A stretch of DNA of 24,140 nucleotides from Nitrospirota bacterium (GTDB taxonomy: Bacteria > Nitrospirota > JACRHJ01): contig JAJYGS010000137.1 of NCBI GenBank assembly GCA_021785055.1, positions 1 through 24,140 of the forward strand. Reading direction: 5' to 3'. The first letter of the stretch is position 1. The number at the start of each line of letters is the position of its first letter. Below the pieces are notes generated by a model, which searched no databases, had not been told where the DNA came from, and saw only the letters and a program-made list of their open reading frames with translations. This document shows positions 22,971 through 24,140 of this stretch, in pieces. The position numbers and the translations under genes were made by a program.

Positions 22971-24140
22971 TTAGAACTTCGCGCACGCGCTCGCGTTAAA
23001 CACGTCGCTCATGCCGGGGTTGTAAGGAGCGGCCACGGCCACGGAGAGCGGGTAGCGAAGGCCATTTTCCGCCAGAGCCATCGGGTAGAGTTTCTTCTGC
23101 ATGGCAAGCGAGCGGGGCTCTATCATCTTTATCCTCTGCGCGGTATGGACGTTCAGCTTGTACGCTATAAGCCCGCTTGGGAATACCGCCTCGATGTCGT
23201 AGTTGCGCCTGTGGTCTACGCCGAAGTGCTGGGTGAGCGGGTTCTGCGCGCAGAAACCCGTCGCCGTCTGGACCTCGCTCATGCCCCTGTAGTGCCTCAT
23301 GTCGCCCATGTGTCCGGCATCGAAGACGCGTATCTTTGTGCCGACGCCGTCCATGTTGCTGATGGTGCCCTTGGCGTCCACTTCTATCCAGTTCTTGTTG
23401 ACGTTAAGGTTCTTCAGAAGCGCGGCAGGCTCCGCCCAGTTGACGACGTAGAGGTCGAGAGAGCCGTTGCCGTAAATGTCGCCGCAGGCCACGCCCTTCT
23501 TGCGGAAGGCCGTCATTTTGCAATCCGGGTTCTGCTCGGTAATGTTCAGGAACTTGCCGTTGCCCTCGTTCAGGTAAAGCTGGCTGGCGAACTTGCAGTC
23601 CGCCTCGTATAGGGATGGATATCCGGAGTTGTTGATGTCGACCCAGCACGGGCCTTTTCCCCAGTGGTCGGGCTTGTCGTCAAGACCGGCGAAGTGGGTA
23701 ACGTCCGTGAAGTGTCCGGTGCCGTCGCCCTTCATGAGCCTGTTGGGACCGACGTAATTGGAGATGTATACGCTCATGTGGCCGGAGTGGTCGTAGTCCG
23801 CCCAGGTCGCGCCGAGGGTCCAGTTCGGGTCGTCGAGCCCGGACTGTTTGGAGTAGTCCGCGAACCTGATATGGCCGGGCGTGCTGACGTTTAAGTAGAG
23901 CTTGTTCGGCTCGCCCGCCGGATAGCGGCCCCGGCAAACGTAGAGGTCGTCCCAACCGTCTTCGTTAACGTCAACGGCCTGCGCGCTCCAGCTCCAGCCG
24001 TATTCGTTGCCGAGACCGGCCTGCCTCGTTACGTCCCTGAACTTGATATGGCCCGGAGTGGACTCGTTATGGAAGAGCCTGTTCTTCTTGCCCACGCCGT
24101 AGTTGGAGAGGAAGAGGTCGAGCTTGCCGTCGTGGTCGAA
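22971..24140 (-). CDS. CRTAC1-like FG-GAP/VCBS beta-propeller protein with C-terminal ASPIC/UnbV domain (5' end outside window)
   Basis: The frame is open to the right edge, so the N-terminus and any signal peptide lie outside; an in-frame GTG at 24093-24095 is internal, because the 15 codons before it continue a repeat (F-D-H-D-G-K-L-D-L-F). The visible part has FG-GAP blades, each with an Asp-rich calcium-type loop followed by a short strand, such as DVNEDGWDDLYV. Several loops are degenerate, for example DYDHSGHMSVYI and DINNSGYPSLYE. The last ~110 residues fit the ASPIC/UnbV domain: GTKIRVF, then TGFCAQN, QHFGV and a VFPSG motif. Family knowledge: such proteins are usually extracellular, calcium-binding beta-propellers of unknown or adhesive role. 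A second member lies at 12545-14098. A strong terminator follows this gene, so it probably ends an upstream transcription unit. Confidence 0.88.
   Translation of the reverse strand, partial: FDHDGKLDLFLSNYGVGKKNRLFHNESTPGHIKFRDVTRQAGLGNEYGWSWSAQAVDVNEDGWDDLYVCRGRYPAGEPNKLYLNVSTPGHIRFADYSKQSGLDDPNWTLGATWADYDHSGHMSVYISNYVGPNRLMKGDGTGHFTDVTHFAGLDDKPDHWGKGPCWVDINNSGYPSLYEADCKFASQLYLNEGNGKFLNITEQNPDCKMTAFRKKGVACGDIYGNGSLDLYVVNWAEPAALLKNLNVNKNWIEVDAKGTISNMDGVGTKIRVFDAGHMGDMRHYRGMSEVQTATGFCAQNPLTQHFGVDHRRNYDIEAVFPSGLIAYKLNVHTAQRIKMIEPRSLAMQKKLYPMALAENGLRYPLSVAVAAPYNPGMSDVFNASACAKF

Overview
The window is a dense, single-direction stretch. All 22 genes I accept lie on the minus strand, so transcription runs from high to low coordinates. 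Many genes overlap by 1-4 bases, and no stretch over about 140 bases lacks a gene. Lipobox and type-I signal peptides, twin-arginine (Tat) signals, a NapH/NapG-type polyferredoxin, a ResB protein, a NtrC-type sigma-54 activator with its histidine kinase, and GGAGG ribosome sites point to a Gram-negative anaerobe or respiratory generalist. The style resembles Desulfobacterota or Nitrospirota, but nothing here fixes the lineage (inference, low confidence). I see no RNA genes, CRISPR array, transposase or phage genes.

Layout in transcription order. (a) 24140-22971 is the 3' part of a CRTAC1-like FG-GAP/ASPIC propeller gene, followed by a convincing Rho-independent terminator at 22866-22907. (b) 22835-15030 is a run of secreted proteins: a carboxypeptidase-regulatory-like (transthyretin-like) protein, a beta-helix fused to a PQQ-type propeller, a large beta-helix, two more carboxypeptidase-regulatory-like proteins and another beta-helix. 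A REP-like palindrome lies at 18195-18228. (c) 15033-9451 is a redox-flavoured block: a Tat-exported DUF362 protein, a second FG-GAP/ASPIC propeller, a shortened OpuAC/ProX-like binding protein, a second Tat-exported DUF362 protein, and a 518-residue membrane polyferredoxin that looks like NapH fused to NapG. (d) 9382-3356 holds a HEAT-repeat lipoprotein, a terminator-like hairpin, a carboxypeptidase-regulatory-like lipoprotein, a ResB protein without a CcsA partner in view, a sensor kinase and a sigma-54 response regulator. The regulator has its own well-formed sigma-70-like promoter. (e) 3346-1 holds a short beta-helix, a NicO-type nickel/cobalt transporter with a long His-rich loop, a beta-helix, a small TPR protein, and the start of a lipoprotein (TTG start, cut by the window edge) that already shows the N-terminal signature of the local beta-helix family.

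The most striking property is repetition of families: at least five, probably six, beta-helix proteins sharing a T/E-W-S-G N-terminal cap and mostly an N-W-W-G C-terminal tail; four transthyretin-like proteins sharing GD-x-(Y/F)-x-(Y/F)-x-x-x-NPV and YYIGAR motifs; two ASPIC propellers; and two DUF362 proteins. Nearly every product is predicted to be exported or membrane-bound. My working idea is an envelope or surface assembly built from beta-solenoids, beta-propellers and transthyretin-like modules, linked to a membrane Fe-S electron-transfer unit, cytochrome maturation and metal transport, under two-component sigma-54 control. The family calls are well supported; the joint function is a hypothesis.
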